A stretch of DNA of 44,102 bases from Bifidobacterium breve (GCA_945886445.1 CAMCZG010000008.1:1-44102); one strand, 5' to 3'. Positions 26,556-36,165 are shown, counted from the first letter of the stretch. Made by a program: numbers and translations. The notes: generated by a model from the sequence alone, not told the origin.

Positions 26556-27824
26556 ATGGCCGATACCATCACGCTCATCGACGATCGCACTGGAAAAACA
26601 GTCACAGTTGCAATCAACGACGGAGTATTCAACTCGTCAGCTCTTCGCGAGCTCGACCCCGATCTACGTATGTACGACCCGGCATTCCTCAGCACCGCTG
26701 CATGCTCATCGTCCATCACCTATCTCGATGGAGAAGCTGGTATTTTGAGATACCGCGGTTACCCCATTGAGCAGCTAGCTGAAAAAAGCACATTTCTTGA
26801 AGTCGCCTATTTGTTGTTGAATGGCGAACTCCCCACAGCAGACGAGCTAGACGAGTGGGCCTTCGATGTCACCCATCACACCTTCATTCACGAAAACATG
26901 CGTAAGCGTTTCGTTGATGGTTTCCACTACGACGCACACCCCATGGGCATGTTCGTTTCTTCGGTCGCAGCTCTTGGCACTTTTTATCCTGATGCAAAAG
27001 ACATTTTCAATAAACAATCTCTCGATCGCCAAACGCTGCGTCTCATTGCCAAGGTTCCCACACTGGCCGCAATGGCATACCGCTTTAGCATGGGTCTCCC
27101 CTTTGTTTACCCCGATAACTCGTTGTCGTACAGTGAAAACTTCTTGAACATGATGTTCAAGGTGGGCGACGATTACAAGGTCGACCCAGTTCTTGCGCGC
27201 GCGATGGATCTTCTCTTTATTTTGCATGCCGACCACGAACAGAACTGCGGCACCACCGCAATGCGCGTCGTTGCATCGTCTCAGTCAGACCCTTATTCTG
27301 CTGCTGCAGGAGCCGCTTCGGCCCTCTATGGCCCACTCCACGGTGGCGCTAATGAAGCCGTGCTCCATATGCTCCGCGAAATTGGCACCTTAGAGAACGT
27401 CCCGGCATTCGTGCAGTCAGTTAAAGACGGCAATGGCAAGCTCATGGGCTTCGGACACCGCGTATATAAAAACTACGACCCACGCGCCACCATTATTAAA
27501 AAAGCCGCTTATGAGGTTTTTGAAGTAACAGGAAAGAACCCGTTACTCGACATAGCACTCAAGCTTGAGCAAACTGCTGTGGAAGATGAATACTTCATCT
27601 CACGCAAGTTGTACCCGAATGTTGACTTCTATTCAGGGCTCATCTACGAAGCACTTGGTTTCCCAGCAGAGATGTTCACCGTGTTGTTTGCCATTCCGCG
27701 AACTGTAGGTTGGCTCACTCATTACGCAGAGTTGCTCTCCGACAAAGAGCAAAAGATCAGCCGTCCACGCCAGCGCTATACAGGTGCTAGCGAGCGGAAC
27801 TACACAAAAATTGAAGCTCGCTAA
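26556..27824 (+). CDS. gltA: citrate synthase
   Basis: 422 aa type II (hexameric, NADH-sensitive class) citrate synthase: oxaloacetate plus acetyl-CoA to citrate, entry of the TCA cycle. Active-site stretches: GPLHGGANEAVLHML with the first catalytic His, FGHRVYKNYDPRA with the second, and PNVDFYSGLIYEALGFP with the catalytic Asp. The N-terminal beta-rich domain (ITLIDDRTGKTVTVAI) is typical of the type II form. It has its own promoter space and a strong AAGGAG. The stop overlaps the convergent MDR gene by 4 bp (27821-27824). Confidence 0.97.
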   Translation: MADTITLIDDRTGKTVTVAINDGVFNSSALRELDPDLRMYDPAFLSTAACSSSITYLDGEAGILRYRGYPIEQLAEKSTFLEVAYLLLNGELPTADELDEWAFDVTHHTFIHENMRKRFVDGFHYDAHPMGMFVSSVAALGTFYPDAKDIFNKQSLDRQTLRLIAKVPTLAAMAYRFSMGLPFVYPDNSLSYSENFLNMMFKVGDDYKVDPVLARAMDLLFILHADHEQNCGTTAMRVVASSQSDPYSAAAGAASALYGPLHGGANEAVLHMLREIGTLENVPAFVQSVKDGNGKLMGFGHRVYKNYDPRATIIKKAAYEVFEVTGKNPLLDIALKLEQTAVEDEYFISRKLYPNVDFYSGLIYEALGFPAEMFTVLFAIPRTVGWLTHYAELLSDKEQKISRPRQRYTGASERNYTKIEAR

Positions 27825-28804
27825 CGCGAGATATCAATAACTATCTTTCCGGCATTGGCATTTTTTGCCATGTGCTCATGAGCAGTTGCAATGTCGGAAA
27901 GCTCATAGCGCGAGTCAATAACGGGCTTCAGTGCACCTGTTATAAATAGCGGCAGCATTTCTGCTGCGAAGCGTTGACTAATAGCAATTTTCTCATCGAG
28001 AGGCCGCGCCCGAAGCACTGTTCCTACAAGTCGCGCCCGCTTAAACATGAGCCCGCCTAGGTTCATCGCTGGTGGTGGGCCGGCCATGGTTCCTACTTGA
28101 ACAATGCAGCCCTTCAATGCGAGCGACGCAATATTGCGGTCAACGTAGTCGCCGCCAATGACGTCGAGAATGGTGTCGACACCTTTGCCGTTCGTGAACT
28201 TCTTTACTTCTTCCACGAAATCTTGAGTGGAATAATCGACAACAAGATCGGCACCTAAGTTTTTGCAGGCTTGCACTTTTCCGGTGGAACACGTCACGAC
28301 CACTCGTGCACCAATGGCTTTACAAATTTGAATTGCGGCCGTGCCAACTCCCGATGCACCTGCGTGCACCAATGCAATACGCCCACTTGTAAGACCGCCT
28401 TGAACAACAAGCGCGTCCCACGCAGTAATGAAAACTTCAGGAATTGCCGCTGCATCGTTCACCGAAATATTCGACGGCACGCGCATTGCCTGACGTTCGT
28501 GCACTACCAAGTACTCGGCATAACCACCGCCACTCACAATGCCCATGACGGCATCACCAACGGCATGTTCACGCACTCGGCTTCCAATTGCGGTTACTAC
28601 TCCAGCAAATTCGAGACCAGGAACATCGTGTTCTACTGGGCTCGGGTTGGGGTACAACCCCATGCGCTGCATGAGGTCTGCCCTATTCAACGCCGTTGCC
28701 CGTACCGCAACCAACACTTCTTCAGCATCGGGTTGCGGTACGGGAATATCGGCAAAGCGCAGTACTTCTGGCCCGCCAAACTCGGTGAGCACGACTGCGC
28801 GCAT
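27821..28804 (-). CDS. NAD(P)H quinone oxidoreductase-like MDR protein
   Basis: 327 aa zinc-free medium-chain reductase of the Qor/PIG3 type. N-terminal MRAVVLTEFGGPEVLRFAD and RADLMQRMGLYPNPSPVEHDVPGLEFAG are typical; the NADPH-binding region is HAGASGVGTAAIQICKAIG, and DVIGGDYVDRN follows. It lacks the zinc-ligand GHE/CGSD motifs. These enzymes reduce quinones or enones one or two electrons at a time; the actual substrate is unknown. It starts 5 bp after the icd stop on the same strand, so it is likely co-transcribed with icd. Confidence 0.9.
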   Translation of the reverse strand: MRAVVLTEFGGPEVLRFADIPVPQPDAEEVLVAVRATALNRADLMQRMGLYPNPSPVEHDVPGLEFAGVVTAIGSRVREHAVGDAVMGIVSGGGYAEYLVVHERQAMRVPSNISVNDAAAIPEVFITAWDALVVQGGLTSGRIALVHAGASGVGTAAIQICKAIGARVVVTCSTGKVQACKNLGADLVVDYSTQDFVEEVKKFTNGKGVDTILDVIGGDYVDRNIASLALKGCIVQVGTMAGPPPAMNLGGLMFKRARLVGTVLRARPLDEKIAISQRFAAEMLPLFITGALKPVIDSRYELSDIATAHEHMAKNANAGKIVIDISR

Positions 28805-28809
28805 AACGG

Positions 28810-30027
28810 TTAGGCCATCTTCTTTTGCAAACGAGTATCGAGTGCTTCCAAGAAACCTTCAGTGGTGAGCCACGGTGCATCTTTGGAGATGAGAATTGAC
28901 AAGTCTTTTGTCATTTCGCCAGCTTCAATTGCTTCAACACACACTTGCTCGAGCTTCGTTGCGAAGTCGATGAGTTTCGGGTTGTTGTCGAGCTTGCCAC
29001 GATGCACCAAACCACGAGTCCAGGCAAAAATTGACGCAACCGGGTTGGTTGACGTCTTGTTGCCCTTCTGGTGTTCGCGGTAGTGACGTGTGACGGTGCC
29101 GTGAGCAGCTTCAGCTTCCACTGTGCGGCCATCTGGTGTGTACAGAACCGAGGTCATGAGGCCAAGTGAACCGAAGCCCTGTGCAACGGTGTCGCTTTGT
29201 ACGTCGCCGTCGTAGTTCTTACATGCCCATACGTAGCCACCTTCCCACTTCATGACGCATGCAACCATGTCGTCAATGAGGCGGTGCTCGTAGGTAATGC
29301 CAGCCTTGTCGAAGTCGGTCTTGAACTCGTTCACAAACACTTCTTCAAAGAGGTCTTTGAACTGACCGTCGTATGCCTTCAAGATGGTGTTCTTGGTGCT
29401 CATGTACACGGGGTACTTGCGGTCGAGACCGTAACGCAACGAAGCGCGAGCAAAGTCGCGAATGCTGTCGTTGAAGTTGTACATACCCATTGCAACGCCA
29501 CCGTCTTTGCCAAACTTGGCAACTTCAAGTTCCATTGGCGCACTGCCATCTTCTGGCGTGTAGGTCATGGTGACTGTTCCTGCACCAGGCACTTTAAAGT
29601 CGCTTGCCTTGTACTGGTCGCCGTGTGCGTGACGGCCAATAACGATGGGCTTGGTCCAACCTGGAACAAGGCGAGGAATGTTGCTGCAAATAATTGGCTC
29701 GCGGAAAACAACGCCACCAAGAATGTTGCGAATGGTGCCGTTTGGCGACTTCCACATTTTCTTCAATTTGAATTCTTCAACACGTTGTTCGTCTGGCGTA
29801 ATGGTTGCGCACTTCACGCCAACACCGTGCTTCAAGATGGCACGTGCAGAATCGATGGTGACCTGGTCGTCAGTTTGGTCACGGTATTCCATACCGAGGT
29901 CGTAGTACTCAAGTTCAATGTCGAGGTACGGCAAGATGAGGCGGTCTTTAATGAACTGCCAAATAATGCGTGTCATTTCGTCGCCATCGAGTTCGACGAC
30001 TGGGTTGTCCACCTTGATCTTTGCCAT
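28810..30027 (-). CDS. icd: NADP-dependent isocitrate dehydrogenase
   Basis: 405 aa, close to the eukaryotic/cytosolic homodimeric IDH in length and motifs rather than to E. coli Icd. Isocitrate ligands: Ser94, Asn96 and Arg100 in KSPNGTIRN, Arg109 and Arg132; the catalytic lysine segment [15 protein letters not shown] and metal-binding aspartates are present, and [11 protein letters not shown] is the NADP signature. It converts isocitrate to 2-oxoglutarate with NADPH, which gltBD upstream can use. ATG at 30027 gives [18 protein letters not shown], the family start; 13 upstream in-frame codons to 30066 are discarded. It is divergent from an acyl-CoA dehydrogenase. Confidence 0.96.
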   Translation of the reverse strand: MAKIKVDNPVVELDGDEMTRIIWQFIKDRLILPYLDIELEYYDLGMEYRDQTDDQVTIDSARAILKHGVGVKCATITPDEQRVEEFKLKKMWKSPNGTIRNILGGVVFREPIICSNIPRLVPGWTKPIVIGRHAHGDQYKASDFKVPGAGTVTMTYTPEDGSAPMELEVAKFGKDGGVAMGMYNFNDSIRDFARASLRYGLDRKYPVYMSTKNTILKAYDGQFKDLFEEVFVNEFKTDFDKAGITYEHRLIDDMVACVMKWEGGYVWACKNYDGDVQSDTVAQGFGSLGLMTSVLYTPDGRTVEAEAAHGTVTRHYREHQKGNKTSTNPVASIFAWTRGLVHRGKLDNNPKLIDFATKLEQVCVEAIEAGEMTKDLSILISKDAPWLTTEGFLEALDTRLQKKMA

Positions 30028-30071
30028 TGGGGGCCTTTCTCTTCCCGCCACCCACCAAACGGGCAACGGTC

Positions 30072-30090
30072 ACTTGTACGGTACTTGTAC
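30072..30090. promoter_or_regulatory. 11-bp-spaced direct repeat between icd and acyl-CoA dehydrogenase
   Basis: ACTTGTAC occurs at 30072-30079 and 30083-30090, start-to-start 11 bp (one helical turn). The block also reads as overlapping GTAC dyads (GTACTTGTAC). It sits 45 bp upstream of icd and about 80 bp upstream of the dehydrogenase, suitable for a regulator of either promoter. The factor is unknown. Confidence 0.4.
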
Positions 30091-30168
30091 ACATTAGCCG
30101 CTCGGGGCCCTCGGGCGTCCTCTGAGCCCCACTATGGCTGGGCTCGCCGTGTCGCTTACCATTCATTC

Positions 30169-31287
30169 ATGGAATTCGCCTGGACCCCCGAACAAGAGGC
30201 ACTTCGCGCCGAAGCCCGAGCTATTGCCATTGACGCCGTTGAACGCTATGGCCGCTTCAACGACTCGTGGATGAATGGGTATTCCAAAGAGTTCTCGAAA
30301 GAGCTCGGCGCACTCGGTTTCATTGGAATGACATGGCCAAAAGAATTCGGCGGTGGCGGACGCCCACCTATCGACCGGCTCATTGTTGGCGAAGAACTCA
30401 TTGCCGCTGGCGCCCCTATTGCTGCTTCATGGTTTGGCGACCGCCAAATGGGCCCTGCATTCATGGCGTACGGAACACCCGAGCAACAAAAGGCATTCCT
30501 CCCTGGCATTTTGTCGGGCGAAGACACCTGGTGCATTGGCATGAGCGAGCCCGACGCAGGTAGCGACCTTGCATCATTGAAAACGAGTGCAGTTCTCGAT
30601 GGCGATGAATGGGTTATTAACGGACAAAAAATTTGGACATCGTTCGGAGCAGTAGCTCAGTACTGCTACCTCATTTGTCGCACCAGCACCGACGGCCCAC
30701 CTCATGCAGGCATTAGCGAAATTGTTGTGCCCATGAACACGCCCGGCATTGAAGCACGCGAAATTCAAGACATGACCACCAATCGTCACTTTTGCGAAGT
30801 GTTCTACACCGATGTGCGAGTACCAAAAGCAAACTTGGTGGGTGAACAAGGTGGCGCGTTCAAACAAACGATGCGTCAACTTGAACACGAGCGTGGTGGC
30901 ATTGACCGTTTAGTATCGAACCATGCCTTGTATCTCATGGCTCGCGAACGTGCCGATACTTCAGACCCACGTGTACGCCAAACCATTGCGCAACTCGAAA
31001 TTGACTATCGCATTGGTCGCATTTTGGTTGTGCGTGAAACATTGAAGCAAGCTCCTGCAGGTTTCTCTGCTGCCACAAAATGTTTCTGCACAGAACACGA
31101 AGGGCGTGTTGCCCAATTTGTTGCTGAAACTTTTGGCGCCAACGCAATGTTGTGGGACGACGTCACTTCTGGGCTCATGTACGGGCCTGGCTACACCATT
31201 ATGGGTGGCACCTCAAATGTGATGCGTAACATTTTGGGTGAGCGCGTGCTCGGGCTTCCTAAAGAACCTTCCGCAGTTAAAAAATAA
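30169..31287 (+). CDS. acyl-CoA dehydrogenase (FadE-like)
   Basis: 372 aa flavoenzyme of the acyl-CoA dehydrogenase family: MEFAWTPEQEALRAEAR start, WCIGMSEPDAGSDLASLKT and VINGQKIWTSFG (FAD-binding), C-terminal GGTSNVMRNILGERVLGLP. At the usual catalytic position the Glu of YEGT is replaced (IMGGT). A Glu in LEHERGG may serve as base, as in isovaleryl- or long-chain enzymes; otherwise it may need a partner, as in actinobacterial FadE heterotetramers. The open frame continues 972 bases upstream antisense to icd, which is not coding; ATG at 30169 is the real start. An MBL hydrolase begins 9 bp after the stop. Confidence 0.88.
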   Translation: MEFAWTPEQEALRAEARAIAIDAVERYGRFNDSWMNGYSKEFSKELGALGFIGMTWPKEFGGGGRPPIDRLIVGEELIAAGAPIAASWFGDRQMGPAFMAYGTPEQQKAFLPGILSGEDTWCIGMSEPDAGSDLASLKTSAVLDGDEWVINGQKIWTSFGAVAQYCYLICRTSTDGPPHAGISEIVVPMNTPGIEAREIQDMTTNRHFCEVFYTDVRVPKANLVGEQGGAFKQTMRQLEHERGGIDRLVSNHALYLMARERADTSDPRVRQTIAQLEIDYRIGRILVVRETLKQAPAGFSAATKCFCTEHEGRVAQFVAETFGANAMLWDDVTSGLMYGPGYTIMGGTSNVMRNILGERVLGLPKEPSAVKK

Positions 31288-31296
31288 GAAACACAT

Positions 31297-32613
31297 ATGG
31301 CCGACCTTCTCGCACTCTCACGACACATCATTGACGCGGGAGTTGTTGACTCAGGAACTGGTCCTACTAACCGAATCAGCAATGAACTGTCGGAAATTGC
31401 CGACGACCTTGCCGTTGTCGAAAGTTTCAGCCACTGCGTGGCGTGGAAAACTTCAGAAGGCCTCGCCTGCTTCGATGCTTCTGGCGTCTTTACCGGCCCA
31501 CTCGTTGTTGAGGCACTCAACAAGTGGACCTCAACACCTGTGAGCCATCTCATTTATACACACGGCCATGCCGACCATATTGGCGGTAGCCCTGCATTTG
31601 CTGCTGCAGCGGCAGCAAAGGGCGTTGCGAACCCCCGCGTTATTGGTCATGAAAACATTGCGCCCCGCGTTCAGCGCTACCGCGATACCAACGGCTGGAA
31701 CCGGTTCATTAACGCCAAGCAATTTGGTGGCATCCGCGTAGAACATCAATACAGCCTTGGTGGAGATAAGAATCACTACATTCCACCCGATGTTTTAGAA
31801 GTAACTGAACCTTTTCGCGAACAACGCATCCTCACCATTGGTGATCATTCAGTAGAACTGAACCATGCCATCGGCGAAACCGACGACCACTTGTGGGCAT
31901 GGGTCCCCGACAAGAAATGGATCATGGCAGGCGACTTCCTCATTTGGAATTTCCCCAATGCCGGCAACCCACAAAAAGTTCAGCGCTACCCACTTGAATG
32001 GGCCAAAGCGCTGCGCGACATGGCCGCAAAAGAACCAGAACTGCTTCTTCCGGCGCATGGTCTTCCCATTGATGGCAAAGAGCGTATTGAAATAGTGCTC
32101 ACCGATATTGCCAGCGCACTTGAAACATTGGTGTCAGAAGTTCTTGTAATGATGAACGACGGCGCAACGCTTGACAGCATCATTCACAGCGTGTCGGTGC
32201 CACAAGACGTTCTCAACAAACCCTACTTGCGCCCCATGTACGACGAACCCGAGTTTGTGGTTCACAACATTTGGCGCTTGTACGGCGGCTGGTGGGACGG
32301 AGCACCATCACGCCTGAAGCCATCACCCGACGCGCAACTCGGTGCAGTGATTGCCGAACTATCGGGTGGAGTCAACACGCTTGTTGCACGCGCTCTGCAC
32401 GAACTTGCACAAGGCGACTTCCGTATGGCCTGCCACCTCATCGACTTCGCCGCATGGGCCGAACCAGAAAATAGCCAAGTGCACGAAGCACGCTCAGACA
32501 TTTACGAACAACGCCGCTCAAATGAGCTCAGTCTCATGAGCAAGGGAATTTTTAAAGCAGCAGCTCGCGAATCGCGTGCCGCTATCCGACACTCACAAGA
32601 ACCAAAGCCGTAA
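31297..32613 (+). CDS. MBL-fold hydrolase, alkylsulfatase-like
   Basis: 438 aa metallo-beta-lactamase fold. The zinc motif THGHADHIGG (88-97: His89, His91, Asp93, His94) and a later HAIGETDDHLWAW and PAHGLPIDG supply the binuclear site. The segment VHNIWRLYGGWWDGAPSRLKPS is the dimerisation-domain signature of SdsA1/BDS1-type alkylsulfatases. Those enzymes are about 600-660 aa and end in an SCP2-like domain; this one stops after the dimerisation domain. It probably hydrolyses a sulfate ester or another ester, but the missing domain makes this uncertain. It lies 9 bp behind the acyl-CoA dehydrogenase. The 3' end overlaps the convergent transporter gene by 32 bp. Confidence 0.82.
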   Translation: MADLLALSRHIIDAGVVDSGTGPTNRISNELSEIADDLAVVESFSHCVAWKTSEGLACFDASGVFTGPLVVEALNKWTSTPVSHLIYTHGHADHIGGSPAFAAAAAAKGVANPRVIGHENIAPRVQRYRDTNGWNRFINAKQFGGIRVEHQYSLGGDKNHYIPPDVLEVTEPFREQRILTIGDHSVELNHAIGETDDHLWAWVPDKKWIMAGDFLIWNFPNAGNPQKVQRYPLEWAKALRDMAAKEPELLLPAHGLPIDGKERIEIVLTDIASALETLVSEVLVMMNDGATLDSIIHSVSVPQDVLNKPYLRPMYDEPEFVVHNIWRLYGGWWDGAPSRLKPSPDAQLGAVIAELSGGVNTLVARALHELAQGDFRMACHLIDFAAWAEPENSQVHEARSDIYEQRRSNELSLMSKGIFKAAARESRAAIRHSQEPKP

Positions 32614-33418
32614 GCGCACACCCCACGCCCACCCACTGAGCTTTGTGTAAATGCTCTTTGTCAACTTTTGTGGCAAGCAGCAATGTGCTCACTGGGTACA
32701 GCGATGAAATAACGGCAACCACCGACAGCAAGCCTTCACGCGCAGCAAACAAATATGAACCGTTAGCTATTGAGTCGAGTAGACCACTAATTAATGCAAA
32801 TTTCAATGCAGGACCGCGCAACAACATCGGCTTTTTCGTACTGAGCACCACCACCAAAATGAGCGGCACACTGACCGAACGCAAAGCAAGCAGCGGCCAT
32901 AACCCAGCGTCGGGCGATGTGTGGTCAAGTGCAATAAAAATAACGGCGAAACACAAACCACCTGTGACCGCCATGGCAACAATAGGCAGCGGAGTTTTCA
33001 CATCATGAATGCCAAATGCATCGGTTACTAACGCAACCGCAAGAACTGCAACTGCCATTCCGAAATATGCAACAACACCGGGGCGTTCGCCACTCGCCAA
33101 ACCCCAAATGACCGGAACAACGGTGCCCACGAGCGCGGTGATGGGCGCAACAATGGTCATTGCCCCCGAGGCCATTGCTTTATAAAAAGCGAGCAACCCG
33201 AGCGAACCAGCGACGCCCCCAATTGCACTCAGTAATAAGTCGTGTGTACTCGCAATGGGGTCGTTCAAAATGACAACAAGACAAATGATGACGGCAAAGC
33301 TCAAGCTCTGCCCCACCAGGGTCACACTGGCGGATGAAGCAGTGCGCGAAGCGCGCCCTCCCGAGTAGTCGGCGATGCCATAAACCACAGCGGTGATGAG
33401 TGCGAGGATGACAGCCAC
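32582..33418 (-). CDS. EamA/DMT-family transporter
   Basis: 278 aa polytopic membrane protein with about ten hydrophobic helices in two repeats (for example ALITAVVYGIADYSGGRAS, then AIGGVAGSLGLLAFYKAMASGAMTIVAPITALVGTVVP, and the C-terminal repeat with LLSVVAVISSLYPVSTLLLA). It is a drug/metabolite transporter of unknown substrate. The in-frame TTG at 33505 lies inside the aldo/keto reductase; the GTG at 33418 gives a first helix at the right place and leaves 26 bp to the divergent reductase, so I choose it. No clear Shine-Dalgarno is seen; the transcript may be leaderless. Confidence 0.8.
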   Translation of the reverse strand: MAVILALITAVVYGIADYSGGRASRTASSASVTLVGQSLSFAVIICLVVILNDPIASTHDLLLSAIGGVAGSLGLLAFYKAMASGAMTIVAPITALVGTVVPVIWGLASGERPGVVAYFGMAVAVLAVALVTDAFGIHDVKTPLPIVAMAVTGGLCFAVIFIALDHTSPDAGLWPLLALRSVSVPLILVVVLSTKKPMLLRGPALKFALISGLLDSIANGSYLFAAREGLLSVVAVISSLYPVSTLLLATKVDKEHLHKAQWVGVGCALTALVLVSVG

Positions 33419-33444
33419 AGTGAACGAGGCTACGGTACATAGCC

Positions 33445-34437
33445 ATGGAACATGTGAGATTAGGCAAAACAGGAATGCACGTATCGAAGTTGTGCCTTGG
33501 CACAATGACCTTTGGGCACCAATGCAACGAGGAACAATCGGTTGCCATCTTGAATGCAGCCAAAGACCACGGCTTTACCTTCATCGACACCGCCGACGTC
33601 TACCCCATTGGCGATATGACAAGCGGTTACGGCGCCACTGAAGAAATTCTCGGTCGCTGGCTCACCGGTCAACGCGACAATTTCATTGTGGCTACCAAGT
33701 GCTACGCCCCTACTGGCCCCAACAAGTGGGACCAAGGCAACTCGCGCAAGAACATCATTCGCGCTGCAGAAGCTTCATTGCGTCGATTGAAGACCGACTA
33801 CATCGACCTCTACCAATTGCACTTCTACGACGACCGCGTGAGCCACGATGAATCGCTCAGTGCTCTCGACGACCTTGTGCGCTCAGGCAAGGTGCGTTAC
33901 ATCGGTTGCTCAAACTATTTGGCATATCAACTTGCTACCGCCCTTGGTCGTAGTGACGTAAACAAGTGGGAACGCTTTGCCAGCGTGCAGCCGCGGTACA
34001 ACATGTTGTTCCGCGAAAATGAGCGTGAACTTCTTCCACTGTGCGCTGAGCAAGGACTCGCAGTCATTCCGTACAACCCACTTGCTGGCGGCTTCCTCAC
34101 AGGCAAGCATCAGAAAGGTGCGCCTACAGCAGACACACGCTTCACCATTGGCGGCGGCACTGCTGAGCGTTACCAAGAGCGCTACTGGCAAGACCAGATG
34201 TTTGCCACCCTCGATGCCCTACGTGGCATTGCTGCCGAAGCCGATATGACCGTGGCTCAACTTGCCATCGCTTGGCAGTTCACTCGCCCCACCATTACTT
34301 CGCCCATCATTGGGGCAAGTAAGCCAGAGCAACTTGTTGATGCAGTGAACGCAGTTCGCACACCACTGAGTGCCGAACTCACACAGCGACTCGATGTCTT
34401 AACGCACGAGTATCGCTATGGCGACAGCGCACGCTGA
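33445..34437 (+). CDS. aldo/keto reductase
   Basis: 330 aa NADPH-dependent TIM-barrel reductase. The catalytic tetrad is complete: Asp48 and Tyr53 in FIDTADVY, Lys85 in VATKCY, His126 in YQLHFYD. The cofactor end has SPIIGASKPEQL. It belongs to the AKR group related to voltage-gated channel beta subunits/YajO-like proteins; the carbonyl substrate is unknown. It is divergent from the EamA transporter with only 26 bp between starts and no evident ribosome site, so leaderless translation is possible. A tRNA gene follows on the other strand. Confidence 0.9.
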   Translation: MEHVRLGKTGMHVSKLCLGTMTFGHQCNEEQSVAILNAAKDHGFTFIDTADVYPIGDMTSGYGATEEILGRWLTGQRDNFIVATKCYAPTGPNKWDQGNSRKNIIRAAEASLRRLKTDYIDLYQLHFYDDRVSHDESLSALDDLVRSGKVRYIGCSNYLAYQLATALGRSDVNKWERFASVQPRYNMLFRENERELLPLCAEQGLAVIPYNPLAGGFLTGKHQKGAPTADTRFTIGGGTAERYQERYWQDQMFATLDALRGIAAEADMTVAQLAIAWQFTRPTITSPIIGASKPEQLVDAVNAVRTPLSAELTQRLDVLTHEYRYGDSAR

Positions 34438-34450
34438 CACAGACAACTAG

Positions 34451-34524
<74 letters not shown>

Positions 34525-34662
34525 TAAGGCATTGAAATTGTATCGTGTTTTTGAAAAATGCACCGTGCCGAAATTCAAGCATAACTGGCGGCCTACTTTG
34601 TCATGCAGCCTCAGACTCATCTAGCGTTTCATTGAGTAATCGCCCCAAAACGAGAAGGTACC

Positions 34663-36090
34663 ATGAAGAATTACGACGCCATTTATGTTGACGGCCAGTG
34701 GATCCCATCTGACGGAAAAAAGACTTTGTCAGTCTTCGACTCCACAAATGAAGAAGTCATGGCAACGATTCCAGAGGGAACTGCAAGCGATGTTGCCAAA
34801 GCTGCGAAAGCTGCCAAGGCGGCTTTTGTCTCATGGAGCACCACCCCACCTGCCACTCGTGCAAAATACCTAACTGCAATCAGCGATGCACTCGCCGCAC
34901 GTATGGACGAAATCTCTTCAGCTATCTCCCGCGAAACCGGAATGTCAAAGATGTTGTCGAACATGATTCAAGTGGGTCTCCCCATTGGATCATTCAAACA
35001 AGCAGCCGCACTTGCAGAGTCGTTTGAATTTGAAAAACAAGTTGGCACCTCTCTCATCGTGCGCGAGCCCATTGGTGTTGTTGGATGCATCACGCCATGG
35101 AACTACCCGCTTCACCAAATTGCGGCCAAAGTTGCTTTTGCCCTGGCATCAGGATGCACAGTGGTCTTAAAGCCAAGCGAAGTAGCGCCAATAGACGCAT
35201 TCATGCTCGCTGAAATTATTCATGAGGCAAAACTTCCTGCAGGTGTATTCAACCTCGTCACCGGAACGGGTCCTGTTGTTGGCGAAGCAATCTCGGCAAG
35301 CCCCGACATTGACATGATTTCATTTACTGGCTCTACTCGCGCTGGAAAACTTGTCATGCAGACCGGTTCAGAAACAGTCAAAAAAGTTGCACTTGAACTT
35401 GGTGGCAAGAGCGCAAACATCATTTGCGAAGATCTTGATACAGAGACATTTGCAAAAGCAGTGATGGGCGGAACTGGTCAGGCATTTTTGAACAGCGGCC
35501 AGACATGTTCATTGCTCAGCCGTATGTTGGTTCCACGTTCGCGTCTTGCAGAAGCTGAAGGCCTCGCCGCAGCAGTTGCAGGCGGCATGAAGGTGGGCGA
35601 CCCATTTGCAGAAGGAACCAACCTTGGGCCCCTTGCATCTGCAGCACAGCGCGATCGCGTGGTTTCCTATATCAATAAAGGAATAGAAGAGGGAGCAAAA
35701 CTCATAGCAGGCGGCCCTGAGGCACCTGAAGGACTTGAGAAGGGCTACTACGTTAAGGCGACAGTTTTCTCTGAAGTCAATAACAAAATGACTATTGCAC
35801 AAGAAGAAATTTTTGGCCCCGTATTAGTTCTTATTCCTTACGACGGCATTGACGAAGCAGTCGACATTGCTAACGACTCCCCTTACGGTCTTGCCGGTGC
35901 GGTGTATGCCGCCAATCAGGAAACTGGAATCGCAATCGCACGACGCATTCGCACAGGTCAAGTGACTGTCAACAACGGTCGGTTTAATCCGAATGCTCCG
36001 TTTGGTGGTTACAAGCAGTCGGGCATTGGACGCGAGCTTGGCGAATACGGCTTTGAGGAATTCCTAGAAGTAAAAAGCCTGCAGTTATAG
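34663..36090 (+). CDS. NAD(P)-dependent aldehyde dehydrogenase
   Basis: 475 aa ALDH-superfamily enzyme oxidising an aldehyde to the acid. Key residues: Asn147 in TPWNYP, the cofactor-binding KPSE (170-173), Glu245 in LELGGKS and the nucleophile Cys282 in SGQTCS; C-terminal [13 protein letters not shown] is standard. The substrate cannot be assigned; it is not close enough to any single named ALDH. ATG at 34663 follows GAGAAGG. It starts the more AT-rich catabolic part of the window. The 138 bp before it, after the tRNA, hold only its promoter as far as I can see; CTAGCGTTTC there (34621 on) loosely resembles a motif noted at 40970. Confidence 0.92.
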   Translation: MKNYDAIYVDGQWIPSDGKKTLSVFDSTNEEVMATIPEGTASDVAKAAKAAKAAFVSWSTTPPATRAKYLTAISDALAARMDEISSAISRETGMSKMLSNMIQVGLPIGSFKQAAALAESFEFEKQVGTSLIVREPIGVVGCITPWNYPLHQIAAKVAFALASGCTVVLKPSEVAPIDAFMLAEIIHEAKLPAGVFNLVTGTGPVVGEAISASPDIDMISFTGSTRAGKLVMQTGSETVKKVALELGGKSANIICEDLDTETFAKAVMGGTGQAFLNSGQTCSLLSRMLVPRSRLAEAEGLAAAVAGGMKVGDPFAEGTNLGPLASAAQRDRVVSYINKGIEEGAKLIAGGPEAPEGLEKGYYVKATVFSEVNNKMTIAQEEIFGPVLVLIPYDGIDEAVDIANDSPYGLAGAVYAANQETGIAIARRIRTGQVTVNNGRFNPNAPFGGYKQSGIGRELGEYGFEEFLEVKSLQL

Positions 36091-36165
36091 CGACGTTGCT
36101 CAGGTTAAGACAAGCCTTGAGAAATGATTAAGCCTTATGCAGTCACTCTGCTGAAATTATGCGAA

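Noticed and set aside
29197-30168. Long open frame antisense to icd, continuous with the acyl-CoA dehydrogenase
   Set aside because: The first 324 codons read Cys/His/Asn-rich nonsense opposite a well-conserved icd; the family start MEFAWTPEQ is at 30169.
36091-36165. Terminator between aldehyde dehydrogenase and nucleoside hydrolase
   Set aside because: Only a weak GCTTAT/ATAAGC-like pairing with a large loop; no convincing stem with T-run.
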